Shown piece after piece: positions 38,466-49,700 of a stretch of 64,000 nucleotides of DNA. Position numbers and translations under genes: made by a program. Position 1 is the first letter of the stretch; each line of letters begins with the position of its first letter. This DNA is from Galaxea fascicularis (taxonomy: Eukaryota > Cnidaria > Anthozoa > Scleractinia > Euphylliidae): assembly GCA_948470475.1 (NCBI GenBank), contig OX419346.1, forward strand, positions 4,186,231 through 4,250,230. The letters run 5' to 3'. Under the pieces are notes generated by a model, which searched no databases, was not told the DNA's origin, and saw nothing but the letters and a program-made list of their open reading frames with translations.

Positions 38466-41400
38466 TCAGACAACCCGTCCCAATAGAACACAAGCACTTG
38501 CAATTCCTACTATTACTCCAGTGTACCAACGACTTGCTTGAGTTGCAGAATTTTTGATGCAAAGAGGTGATAGGTCGAAAGCGTTTGGCGTGGGTGTTTG
38601 ACTTTCGAAAGCATAGAAGTTGAGATTAAACTCCAGTTGAGCTTCAAACGAATCATTCAATTTGACCGTTCCTTCAATCTCCAGCTTTACAGGTACCTTA
38701 GAAGAAATTAAGACAGCCGACACAAATTAATAAGCAAAGTCGCTTTACGATAACAAAAGAGTCAATCAACATCGCTGACTAGCAGAGGAAAAATTAAACT
38801 TCTCAACATCAGGGCAGAAAGAGAAATTAGCGGCAAACCAGAATCAATAGCTTTTCAGTTCAAGTGTTGAAGGCTAACAAACGCGTCAACACAACCTACC
38901 AATTTGGAATTTTGATCTTACCGGCCGTGGCTCCTTATTCTCTATCCAATTTGACCGAGTAAAGTACCATTTCCAAACTTGTTTTCCTGTGACATTACCC
39001 GGCCAGTTTACACGAGTTTGTTGCCATACGTCGCACTCGATTTGCCGCGTTACACCTCGTCCACGGTAAACTGGTTTAGCGGCAGGATCCTCAAACAGTA
39101 CCGGCTTGCCAAAGGGTGTGTCAATCCTGAAGTTGTACCTTGTGATAATGACACTTGGATTCCTCGCTTGAAACTCACCACATTGACCTTGCAAAACAAT
39201 TGAAATCATCAAAACTGGTGGAGGTCTCTTCGACATTTTATGATGTACTGCAAAGTCATCATTTTCAGACTTTCAAGCTCTTAACCCGTAAGAAATATCA
39301 AATTTGCAGCGGTATCTTTTGTGTTGGTCAGAAATTTCGTACCAATTCCAGCAAAATATTTTCTCTTCACCAATCTTCAAAGCCATCACTACTTTAAGCT
39401 AACCCATTTGAAAATGTGACCTTTGTTTCTTCGTTTATGTCTCTTCTTCCTTAAAGTTAATTTAATACGTTGATTTTTTGCATTCTTACCGGTGCCTCGA
39501 TTGTAACGAGTACTTTTACCAGTTTTCATGTTTCGGATATCAATACTCGGCCCAGACCCCACGAAGGGTGGTTGAGTACCACGGGCATCAAAATCCACTC
39601 GGAAGAGTTGCTTCTCGAGGTCGTAATATTCCTAAAAGGGAAAAGGACATCGCGAACATGTGTGTTTGGAACCTTGAAGATGAAAGCAAAAGTCTGAAAT
39701 TATGGTTAATACTTCTTAGTCCACCACGGACAAACTCCAAGACACCAAATGCCAAACGACAGTGATAAATTTAATATATCTTACTGTATCAATATTTTGT
39801 AATATTTTCGTGCCTTGTAATTGTAATAGTGTACTCGGGAATAACATTTTTAAGCGGTTTTCAAATGAGTGTCGTGAAATCAAAACCAATGCAATTACTC
39901 TGACCAATCACAAGAGATGAAGACGTCTGAGTTAGCCAATCAGAAACTGAAGGAATTACATGCAACCGGCACCAAGCGCGGGAAATGCGCGCGTGCAACT
40001 AGCGATTGGTTTTGGTTTTGCTTCTGATTGGCTGAGAAAGTGGCACGAGGTTTGTCAATCAATCACAGCGCGAAGTAACGCAAAACCAAAGCAAACGCCA
40101 ATCTCTTTCGATACTCAGCGAAAACTGCTTTATACACACTGAGTAATCGTGAACGACATACAATAACAAGGAGGCATATTTTGAAATGGCTTTTCCGTTA
40201 TCGTCGCCATCGCTACTACCTGTTACTCCATTGCCTGCTACGCATGCTCAGTTAGTTATCAGCACAAGTGATTACTCACTCGCACTCCCCTGATTCGTGA
40301 AGTTTTTGTATTTACAGACTCCAGATTAACGTCAAATCTCCGGGGGAGTTTAGGTAAAGGAGGAGGATATGCTGCTCCTTGACACCAAAATTCTTCAGGC
40401 ACCTTTAGATTGACGTCAGTAGTGACGAAATCAAGAAAACCGTAGGAATGTACTGGGCCACTAGTTAAGTTGGCAGCACTGTCTGGCCGAGCCTCTATGA
40501 GAACTGGGATTGGTTTGCCATTGATAGTGTACCTAGCGAAAAAAAAAAAAACAACAACAACAACAAAAAATATTGGGAACATTAGTTCTAGCTTGCGGGA
40601 GGAAAGTCCATCAAAGTGGGCTGGGGTGGAATGATCGTTGCCAGTGGTTGCCCTCCAAAAAAAGGACGTAGGACTGAAAAATTCGAGTGATTGTCTTGTG
40701 GACAAAGCGATCATTATAAAAAATATGATCCCGTGAAGCTTTCATCATGCAGATCGTAGAAGTTAACAAGCTGATCGATTTGTGCTTTAACTGCAAATTA
40801 AGTTGTAATGAAGGTCAAGTTTCGACTCCTCTTTCTATCTCAGTACGCATTGCCCCTTTAAGCCCTATCATCAACATGCATATTCTCCTAACTGGTCTTC
40901 TCATATTTCTTATACTACTAGTTCAGAGAAATTGGCTAAACATCACAACATTTCATGTTTGATCACTTCTTTTATTCTCATAACCAGTGGGTTAGCTGAA
41001 ATGCTGGTACGGTATGGAGAAAGTAAGCTACCGTCATGGTTTGGGGCTTAAAGGGTTAGGACTAACCAAAAGTCTACAGCAGTTTCAGTTTTGCAAATTC
41101 TCCACCCCTTCACTGGGATATTCCGCACAATTTTCTTGCCAAGAAATCTAGCGTTTGTTGCTTTGCCTTTCTGGACAAGATCCAACAGTATCGTTGCACT
41201 GCAGACGTCACCAATCAACTTTAATGAGCTCTCATTGCGAGGGGAAAGGCATCTGTATTGGTCAAACCTATCCTGTGTCCTGAAAAAAAAAAGGTATGGG
41301 TTAATACCGGTTTCCTTATGGAAAAAAACTGCGAGTAATCTCTAATTTCGGCGATAGCGATTGTGGAGCGGGCGAAATGCACGCGCTTCCGAAATGGCGA

Positions 41401-42614
41401 GGAAACACGGCACGCTTCTCCGCGGCTTTCACGTACGTACTCCTTTACCCCTGTCCAATTTTCGAGACCAGTGAAGGAAATTCTTATGGGTCAGACAGAC
41501 GCACCCTTGTATCACTTTCTATAGCCTGGGTGCAGGCTACAATACTAAGACCTGCTAACAATTCCTTTAGGTGTTAGTCGAGTTAACGAAAAAATCATTC
41601 AATGCAGGGGCGAGCACAAACGCCCTCGAAACTTCCGCCTCACGGCGACGCGCCTCCTGCTACGAGGGGAGGGAAAACTTTTATTTCACAGTTGTGTTGA
41701 GTGACCTGGTCTATGAACGGAAATGAGACTAGGTGTGACCTTGTTTTGATACAGACCTCACCGTTTTTCTCATGTAAATCATGTTGTTGTGCTAACCAGT
41801 TCACATACGGCGAGGTTTGTATCACCTCCAGCCTCGCTTGCACTGAAAGGCCCGGCCACTCGACCCACTGTTGAATGGACTGTTAGAGGGAACTGGGAGA
41901 GCTTCCGGGTGGGGTTCCGCGCTCACCCCACGCCCGTCACTGTTTCCATTTCCCGCTCATCGAGCCAGTTAAATATACTATAAATTGGTTACATGGTACA
42001 AAATCTAGACACTACTTATCAGTTCTTCCCACCAGCGTATATTTCAGACAGCGCAGTGATCGCGTGATTCCAATGGTTCAAAGGATTACGTAATCGACAC
42101 TCATTCTGTGCAGAGATGTAGCACGTACGTTGGGTAGTTTTGTTTCAGACGAAATTTCTACCAGGGCGGTTTGGTCCATGGCCATCGATTTGTCGGTAAT
42201 TGCCTCCTAGAAATATGCAAGCCTACAACCCGTGCAATAGAATTTTCACACATCGTTACGTAATGCTTCTGCAAAGCCAGTGTTTCACGCAACTTACCAT
42301 TCCAAGCTCGAACAATTGTTTCCAAGCACACGGTCGACCTCTTTGCTCGTTTTATCATAGTAGACTCCCCAGAAAATGCGATCGTCAGAGCGCATGGAAA
42401 CAGTGCCCTTCTCATCTTCTTCATCGAACCATTCCTCAACGAAGTAGGTGAAGGAGCTGAGCCGTATTTCCATGCGTGAACTAAACAGGGGATAATAACC
42501 ATTCTTTGGGAAAGGCTCGTATCCTGAAGCCCCAGCATTACTTGAACAATTCAGGGCGCTCATCAATTCCGGCAGGAGAATGAGACTAAAAGCAGATGCT
42601 AAACTAAAAGACAT
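38466..42614 (-). CDS. Type I membrane protein, tentative LolA-like-domain family (copy B, shorter)
   Basis: Exons: 42614-42298, 41279-41067, 40532-40280, 39631-39490, 39187-38922, 38696-38466. Phases 2,2,0,1,0 join into 473 residues. A signal peptide (MSFSLASAFSLILLPELMSA) is followed by blocks shared with copy A: IVRNIPVKGWRIC, PPPLPKLPRRFDVNLE, EYYDLEKQLFRVD, ECDVW and VWKWYFTRSNW. The second exon is 213 bp in both copies. Copy B has no counterpart of the copy A exon 32880-32627. The phase-1 donor that would serve it survives at 38899, but no acceptor partner is present, so only the phase-0 donor at 38921 gives an open frame. The protein stops right after a short hydrophobic segment (GVIVGIASACVLLGRVV), without the basic tail of copy A, and so may be weakly anchored, lipid-linked or decaying. 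Confidence 0.8.
39830..40145. repeat. Dispersed repeat, related to 25270-25470
   Basis: It shares gcggttttcaaatgag, ccaatcagaa, ctttcgatactc and gcgaaaactgctttata-type blocks with the 25270-25470 copy. ccaat/attgg boxes recur in both orientations. It lies in the intron between copy B exons 40532-40280 and 39631-39490. Confidence 0.55.
40850..41060. repeat. Dispersed repeat with ccctttaa / ttaaaggg ends
   Basis: About 210 bp, beginning attgcccctttaagccc and ending ggcttaaagggtta. Related copies lie at 11330-11530, 49352-49560, 54560-54742 and 56155-56345 in both orientations. It is non-coding, in an intron of copy B. Confidence 0.55.
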
Positions 42615-43714
42615 ATCTACAACCGGGAAGATTTCCGAAGACCAGACAACTGGAGTTCCCGTGCAAGTGATCTGGCGTGACACATTGACTCGTCAGGTTT
42701 TGAACGTCGATCTAGAAGATCACGCCATTTCACGTCAAACTTTTGCACGTACTCAACGATGAAATACAACTGAACTCTCGTTATCCAATATAGCCAACGC
42801 CCAGAACGTCGTTCAGTTTTAAAACACGTTTCAAAATTTACGTGTCGAGCGTGACAAGCTGTAGACTTTATTTTTATATGAAAGTTGGTAACTTATAACT
42901 TCAGTTTGTTAACCACTCATTGTAAAAGGCATCTCAACAAGCCAAAAGCTTTTTGCAGACAACAAACTTGTACCACATTTCTCAATCGTACGGTGAACTC
43001 TTCCGAATAACAGAAGTCATATTTGTTACAGCATACAACGATAGTTGGTAGGGGCCTTTATGGCCATTTATTACAGGTTTCACGATCCCCGTAGGTCAGT
43101 TTACATTGTGCTGAATTTTTCAGTCCTTTTCAAGGAATAAATATGGGAAGACGAGCCAGAAAGGGCCTGCCTGAAGGGTAATTTTACATAACATTGTTCT
43201 CACAATTTTGAATAAAGAATGCAATTTCCGTATTTTTTTTTAAATATTGTCATTCATCGCTTCTTTAATGGTTACGAGTAGTTTACAGTCGATTTTTTCT
43301 GACGGATTTCCGAGGTTTTTAAAGAAATGGATACTTAAGGACCGATCTAACATTGTTGCATGTTTAAAAACCGTGACATCAATCTACGTGTCGTAAAATG
43401 GCATCACCATCAAATTTTGTAAATTTCAAAGCTGACAACTGCCAGTTTTGGGAGCGTCATAGTCACTGGATTTCGCGCAATGAAACTCAAGATAAGCCAA
43501 GCAGCCATGCCTCTAGAGGAAGAAGAATCATCCAGCCGTCTCCCGATTCAAATAGAGAAACCACTTCCCTAAGCAGTGATCTCCAAATTCTTTCAAGAAT
43601 TAAACTCTAAATATTCCAAAACCATATGGAATGGAATGGATCGGTCTTAACTGGAAGGCGATGACACGTAATCGAGCCAACTGCTCGGCGTCAGGATTCT
43701 CTTCAGGTTGATAA
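42615..43714. other. Region between copy B start and NUBP1 stop
   Basis: It holds the copy B promoter and the NUBP1 3' UTR. An open frame at 43398-43610 on the plus strand has no recognisable domain and no splice partners. Nothing else is supported. Confidence 0.45.
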
Positions 43715-46700
43715 TCATAATGACGTCACCTCGATCAATTCGGAAGCCATCGAATGCAGTGCTTTACTCGCGGGTGATTCTGGGAACGTCTCGAATATGT
43801 TTGAGCCTTGTTCACAGCAAACACAAAGATGCTATGGGAAACGGAACAATAAGTAGCAGAGGTCAGAGAAAGAAGCCCACATGGTCTTACCTGTTCCACA
43901 CTATGCGCAGTTACTTATGAATCCCAATTCCTATATCAGCTATCAGTATATACCACACAAGTGAATAGTGTTTTTCGCAAGTTCTGATTGGTTAACGCGG
44001 AGGTGATTACCGAAGTACTATTCACTTCGGTTACCGAAGAGGAAATTATTTGAATAAACGCTAGTTATTCAGCTTGTGTGGTATATACTATAACAATTAT
44101 TCACCTCAGTGTTGGTGAAAGCGGTGGTTATTTACCTCCACTTCGGTGAATAATTGTTAATTACAATCCATCAAATAGTTTCGCTCGCGCGTGATTGGTC
44201 TAAATGCATCACGTGACTAAAACCGGCCAGGAAATATCCGGTATTTTTATTCATCAAATATTGGTTTAAACATATTACGATTGGTTTAAACACATCACGT
44301 GACTGAATGTGCCCCTGCTAAAACTGAGGAATATCTGGTGACATTCCTCAAATGCGTGTTGCGAAAAATATTTGAAGGATAATACACAAAACAGCCTCCA
44401 TTTGGCTTTAAAGAATGCTCGGATATTTGTCCTTGGACATTATCAGTTCCGAGAAGTGAACAGTTTTCCAAGAGTTCGAGGAAAACTGTGAGCTTCGACA
44501 TAATAGACAGATAATGACAGATAATGCCCGAGGACAAATATCCGAACATATTTTCGAGCTTAATGGAGACTATTGTTTTATATATTTCTGGTTGCAAGCG
44601 AGAGAAATTCCAGGTTACTCAGTATTATTTTAATATCAAAGACAAGATAATTATTTCCACCCACCTGGTCAAGAGGGATATTGCCGAGGAAACGAAGGCC
44701 ATATTCATCGGCAAGTTTTCTTGCACCTCCAGTTGAAAAGAGGTTCGAGCATTCCTGGGCAAAAGAGAACAAACATCAAAACCACTGATCCCGCGGGATT
44801 TACCGAGAGTGCGACACTATGGCCACGCGAATACGGGATGTATTGGCACATCCCGTTTACCCACACTGCGGAGAAATCCGAATTTTGAAGCTTAAATGGC
44901 AGTTGTCTCCTTGCGGAAGGTACGTGGAAATCATGGGAAGAAACATAAGGTAACTACTGTAATTCGCGGGCCTGTATAGTGGAGTCTTTTCCCTCAGAAC
45001 TGAAGAAATTATTTTTCAAGAAAATCCACCATTGGAAAAACTTGCCGTTGTTTAACCCACGAACCGTTCGACTAGGCGGTCAAGCAAAAATTTCCACAGG
45101 ACACCCACACCTGACGTCAAAACGAGGGCAGAACGTTGTTAGGTCTTAACCTTCTTGAACAACTGAGCCCAACAGAAATGCAAAGCGCCATAAAGTAGAT
45201 CCAATTTCTGCAGCTTTACCTGACAATGTGGACAAACGAAGCCGCTCATATTCTCCGCAATACCCAGAACTTTCACGTTCATCTTGCTACAGAAGTTGAG
45301 CTCTTTTCGGATGGTGGCAAGTGCTACCTCTTGAGGTGTAGTTACAACAACCGCACCGTCCGGTTTGACGTTCTTTAAGGCTTTCACGACGGTAAGGTGT
45401 TCGTCTGACGTACCCGGAGGTGTATCTAAGGTGTGGAGGAAATGACAGTAAGCGCTTGTATGCAGACTCGTTAACATTCAACCACATTAGTCAAAGATTA
45501 CTGGTGCGATATTCACCTGGGCCGGTTGTTCGAAAGTCGATTAACCTAATCCAGGATTAGCGTAAACTTTGGTTGCAGCTTTTAACTATTGGATGAAAGT
45601 TGTTTTCGTTGCTTTTTGTTTTTCAGGACTGACTTCCCCTAATCTAAAATTTGCTGGAATATCGGCATTGAACAACGTTTGGGGACAGAGAAATAAGCTC
45701 CTTGATTAATTTTTAATCCTGGATTACTGTTAATCGGCTTTCGAACAACCAGGCCCTGAGGTCCACCATGTGTACCACATGTATTGGATCACTGAGTTGG
45801 GAGAAACAACCTCCCTTGACCGCATTTGCCATTCACAGTTTTAGGAGTACCAAGTAAAAAGAAACAGTTCTTCATTGCTAGGCTTGTGGCAAACTCACCA
45901 TGGAATTGAGCAGACTGTTACGAAAAATATTGCGTGACACGCGTTACTGTCTGGAAGTGTCTAGAATCTTCTGCATATTTAATTAGTGCTGAATCATCGT
46001 GATTCCGTAATTCTATTTTTAAGCCGTTTGCGTATGTAACTGTAAATAGTTTCTTATTGTAATGTTTCTTTATTTAGTCGAGCCGGAAAGTTCTAGAATT
46101 TTAGGTTATAAGGTATATAAGCCAATCGGTGTAACTTTAGAGTTTTTTCAAGAGGAGTGTCTTAGAGTTTAAAAGTAAAGAAGTAAGTCTGAGAGTCTTA
46201 GAGAGAAGAGCTCAGAGCTAAGAGCGTTGGCGGAGGCCGTGTTTATTGAAGTTGACAGAGGTCGTTTATACAGTTGGCAGAGGCCGTGTTTATTGAAATC
46301 TGACAGAGGTCGTTTATACAGTTGGCGGAGGCCGTGTTTATTGAAGTGTGACAGAGGTCGTGTATACAGTTGGCAGAGGCCGTATTTATTGAAGTGTGAC
46401 AGAGATCGTTTATACATTTGGCGGAGGCTGTGAGTATTTGAAGTTTGGCGGAGGACGAGTGTAATTTTATAAGCCTAGTGTGAGCTTATAGTAAAGCCTT
46501 GTGTAGAGTTTACCACTTTCGTTTGGAATAAATAACCTTGTTGCTGTTCCGACAACCCTGCGTTCTGTTTAGTCTACAAACAACCCACTTCTCACTCGTC
46601 ACAACACAATCGAACTCGTAACACAGACGCATATACTGGAGTATAATTATACGCTTACGCCTCCTTAGGAGACAAACACTAATGTTACAGTACGTGGGCC

Positions 46701-49700
46701 TAATTTTGTCTTAGCGGAGGGATTGTTTGGTACTAAAGACACAAGGCGCGCGAGTAATACACGTTAACAAAAGGAGCGCGTATTTCACCTCGCGCGCGTC
46801 TCTCGCCGGTGAAATACAAGAGAGACGATTGGAAACAGTCGTAACAGGCCTTATTGGTACAGCTGTACCAAATCAAACAGTCCTTGAGAAAGAATGCTAA
46901 ACTCCATATCCACTGCATTTGTGCCACAGCGTTTTCACATAAACTGTCTACTTTTAAACGATTTTCTCGCAGAGCTCCTAGGAAATCTTGGCAAGGTAGG
47001 TATTCTAGGAAGCACGAGGTGGCAATTTCGTGCTTTGCTTTCAGTGCTATTAGCGTTAGTTTTCGTTGTGCGCTAAGCTTATGTACAGTTTCATTACTTA
47101 CCAAATATTAGAAAATCTAGTCTACCCCAAAACGTATCCTTCAAAAACTGCTTGATTAATCCTGATAAGTATTAAAGTAAAGATAAAACATTACAAAACT
47201 CTAGCTAAAAATTAAATTACTGTTCGCTGGTCATTTTGCAATGCAGCTGAGACTGCTGAGAAAAAAAATAAGGATCTGGAATTTTGTTTTCGAATTGTAC
47301 GAAATATTGGTCGCTTTCACTTTGTAAAACGGTTAAACAAGCAATAATATTACTCACGCACTCAAACTTTGTCCCTATAAAAATTCTCGGGACCTGGAAA
47401 TGTAACATCAAATTCTTTTCGACCGTTCCCCTCAGTAATCGAAGTATTGTATTGAATGTTATTGAGTATCAAACTGTGTACTTTTGCAGGGAGGAGCAGG
47501 GGGGATTTTCCGTTGCCGCACATTCAGTCAGACAAAGGTCTGAAAGTCGATCTGCATGGTAATAATTATTTTTCGTCAGGTAAGACAACCGCAAATTGCT
47601 GGAAATCACGCCTTTGTTGAATAGCATCCCAGTCACGACGGGTAGTTAGGGGAGAGGGAGGGGCGGAGGGGGGGGGGGGGGTACGGATTCAGGTCAAAGT
47701 ATGTGGGGTCCATGTGACTGCTGGGTAACTCTGAAGAAGAACATTTTAAAGTCTGAAATATCACCCGTCTCCTCCCCCTAATGAATCTGAGTGGTCAGTT
47801 ACCTGTTTTTCTCGGGCCACGCCAAATTATCCTACAAACAAAGAAAAAACATTTCCTAATCAACTCATTAGCCCAAATAGAGATCCAGGAAAGGTCACTC
47901 ACTACCCATCACAGTCAGCCACCAAAATCAAGTACAAAAGGAAACGTTCAAACTTGAGGCCAAACACAAAATGAGTCAAAAAGCACTGGCTAGTGTGAAC
48001 ATAGACTGAGAGAACGAGAAATTAATCATTTTTAGGGAAGTTACTCTTTCGGGATTTGGGGAGTGTTTTTTGGGCTCTTCCAGCATGAGAACAAAAAGAA
48101 TGAGAATGATCAGAATAATAGGAATTTGACAACATTAAAAAAAAAAAAAAAAAAAAAAAACGACTATTCTGAAAGTGGAATGACAACGCACCCTTCCAGA
48201 CTTGTTGCTGTTGTCCATACACTTAGTTACGGAAGCTTGATAACAACGACTTCCAACTGTTTTCGCAACGTGCTGGGTAAGGAAAATACCGTTCTCCGTT
48301 TATCGCGAGCGAAATGCTCCCCAAGAGAGATTTTCGTTTTCTTATATCAACTTGATAAGACAAAGGCTTTCTCATGATGTCCAAATGCAATAATATTATT
48401 GCTTTTCTTCTGAGCTTCGGAAGCAAAAGTTGAATTTATCGCCGATGTCGGTGTCGAAGAGTGCCCACTTTGGGGTTTTGCCATTTTGTTTTGTTGTGGA
48501 ATAGTTCGGTTTGATGATGTTAAAATGTCAACGATACATGTTAGAAAATGTGTGACTCAGCCAAAGCACATAACCGGTTGTGATGTTGGATTTAAAAGTG
48601 GGACACTGGGACTGTTAATCTAATTTAGTGATTTACACCATTTGTATCTAAATGTACCGGTAATCAGGTTGTAATTAAACTGTGATGAAGCAAAAGTTTG
48701 TTAGTCGTTTATACTCGTTCATGTAGTCCCTTGACCCACAAAGGCCGATGATATATTTCGAAAAAGTCCTTATAACCTGAGAGTCCTGGCTTAAGTCCTG
48801 GCATTGATATTAGTTTATCTGTAAATGCCATACAAACATAAGGAAAGAATTGTGGAGCTCCGCTTTTAGGCTTGCCTAAATATATATATATATAGAAAGG
48901 TTATTAATAGAGTTAGCCAATCACAGTACTGAGCACTAGTTTTAGACTTACGCATTATCTGTCTTTTCCAACAAGGAGCCCACTGACATAACTTTGACAT
49001 CAAAGTGAGGTGACCTACATGTAAGTAACAAAAAATGAAGAAAACATGATTTAAAGCAACAAACTTAATCTGTGAAGTGCAATGAACTGAGTCAATGACA
49101 GCTAGAAACCATTGATGGACTGTATTTCCTACTGCAGCTGTTAATTACTTTGATTAGTCATTTGTATGTAATTATTGTTGTGATTTTAAAGATGTGAAGA
49201 GAGGTACGTCAGTTTGGATTAAAGAGGGCAGTTAAAGTGAAAGCATACCAGTTTTTTAGCTTTAGTCAAGCTTCATTACGATCAGTGATGATGGTATCTC
49301 AGCTCTTTTATCGGACATGGAGATGTTACTTTGGTCATGACATTACAGCATAACCCTTTCAACCCCAAGAGTGATTAGCATCAAATTTCTCCAAGTGATA
49401 CTCAACGCTTTAATCAACAGAGAGGTCACGAGAATTAAGGACAGGATCATGCAAAGTGAATTTGCTTGATATTTTAACAACTTCTTCCAACCACTTCTAT
49501 AGGAAACATGAAGGGGCAAGAAATGAGAATTTATAATTTAATCTTAGGGTTCAAAGAGATAATCTGACTACTCAGAATTCCACTTACTTTAAAGGTGTCC
49601 AGCCATAAGGCGAGTTAATAACTTGCTTCCCTTCGACTGCCATTAACTTGGGTACACTGGGACCACATATATCCAGATCTACAAGCCCCACCTGCATTGA

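Noticed and set aside
38466..42614. Calling membrane-protein copy B a pseudogene
   Set aside because: With the phase-0 donor at 38921 all six exons join without stops, so it may be a functional short form.
45139..45477. NUBP2 as the identity of the ATPase gene
   Set aside because: The downstream exons alone look equally NUBP2-like, but the exon at 51683-51620 supplies the four-Cys N-terminus specific to NUBP1.
46169..46433. Repetitive open frames on both strands
   Set aside because: They come from the 47-48-bp tandem array within the solo LTR, which has no coding function visible.
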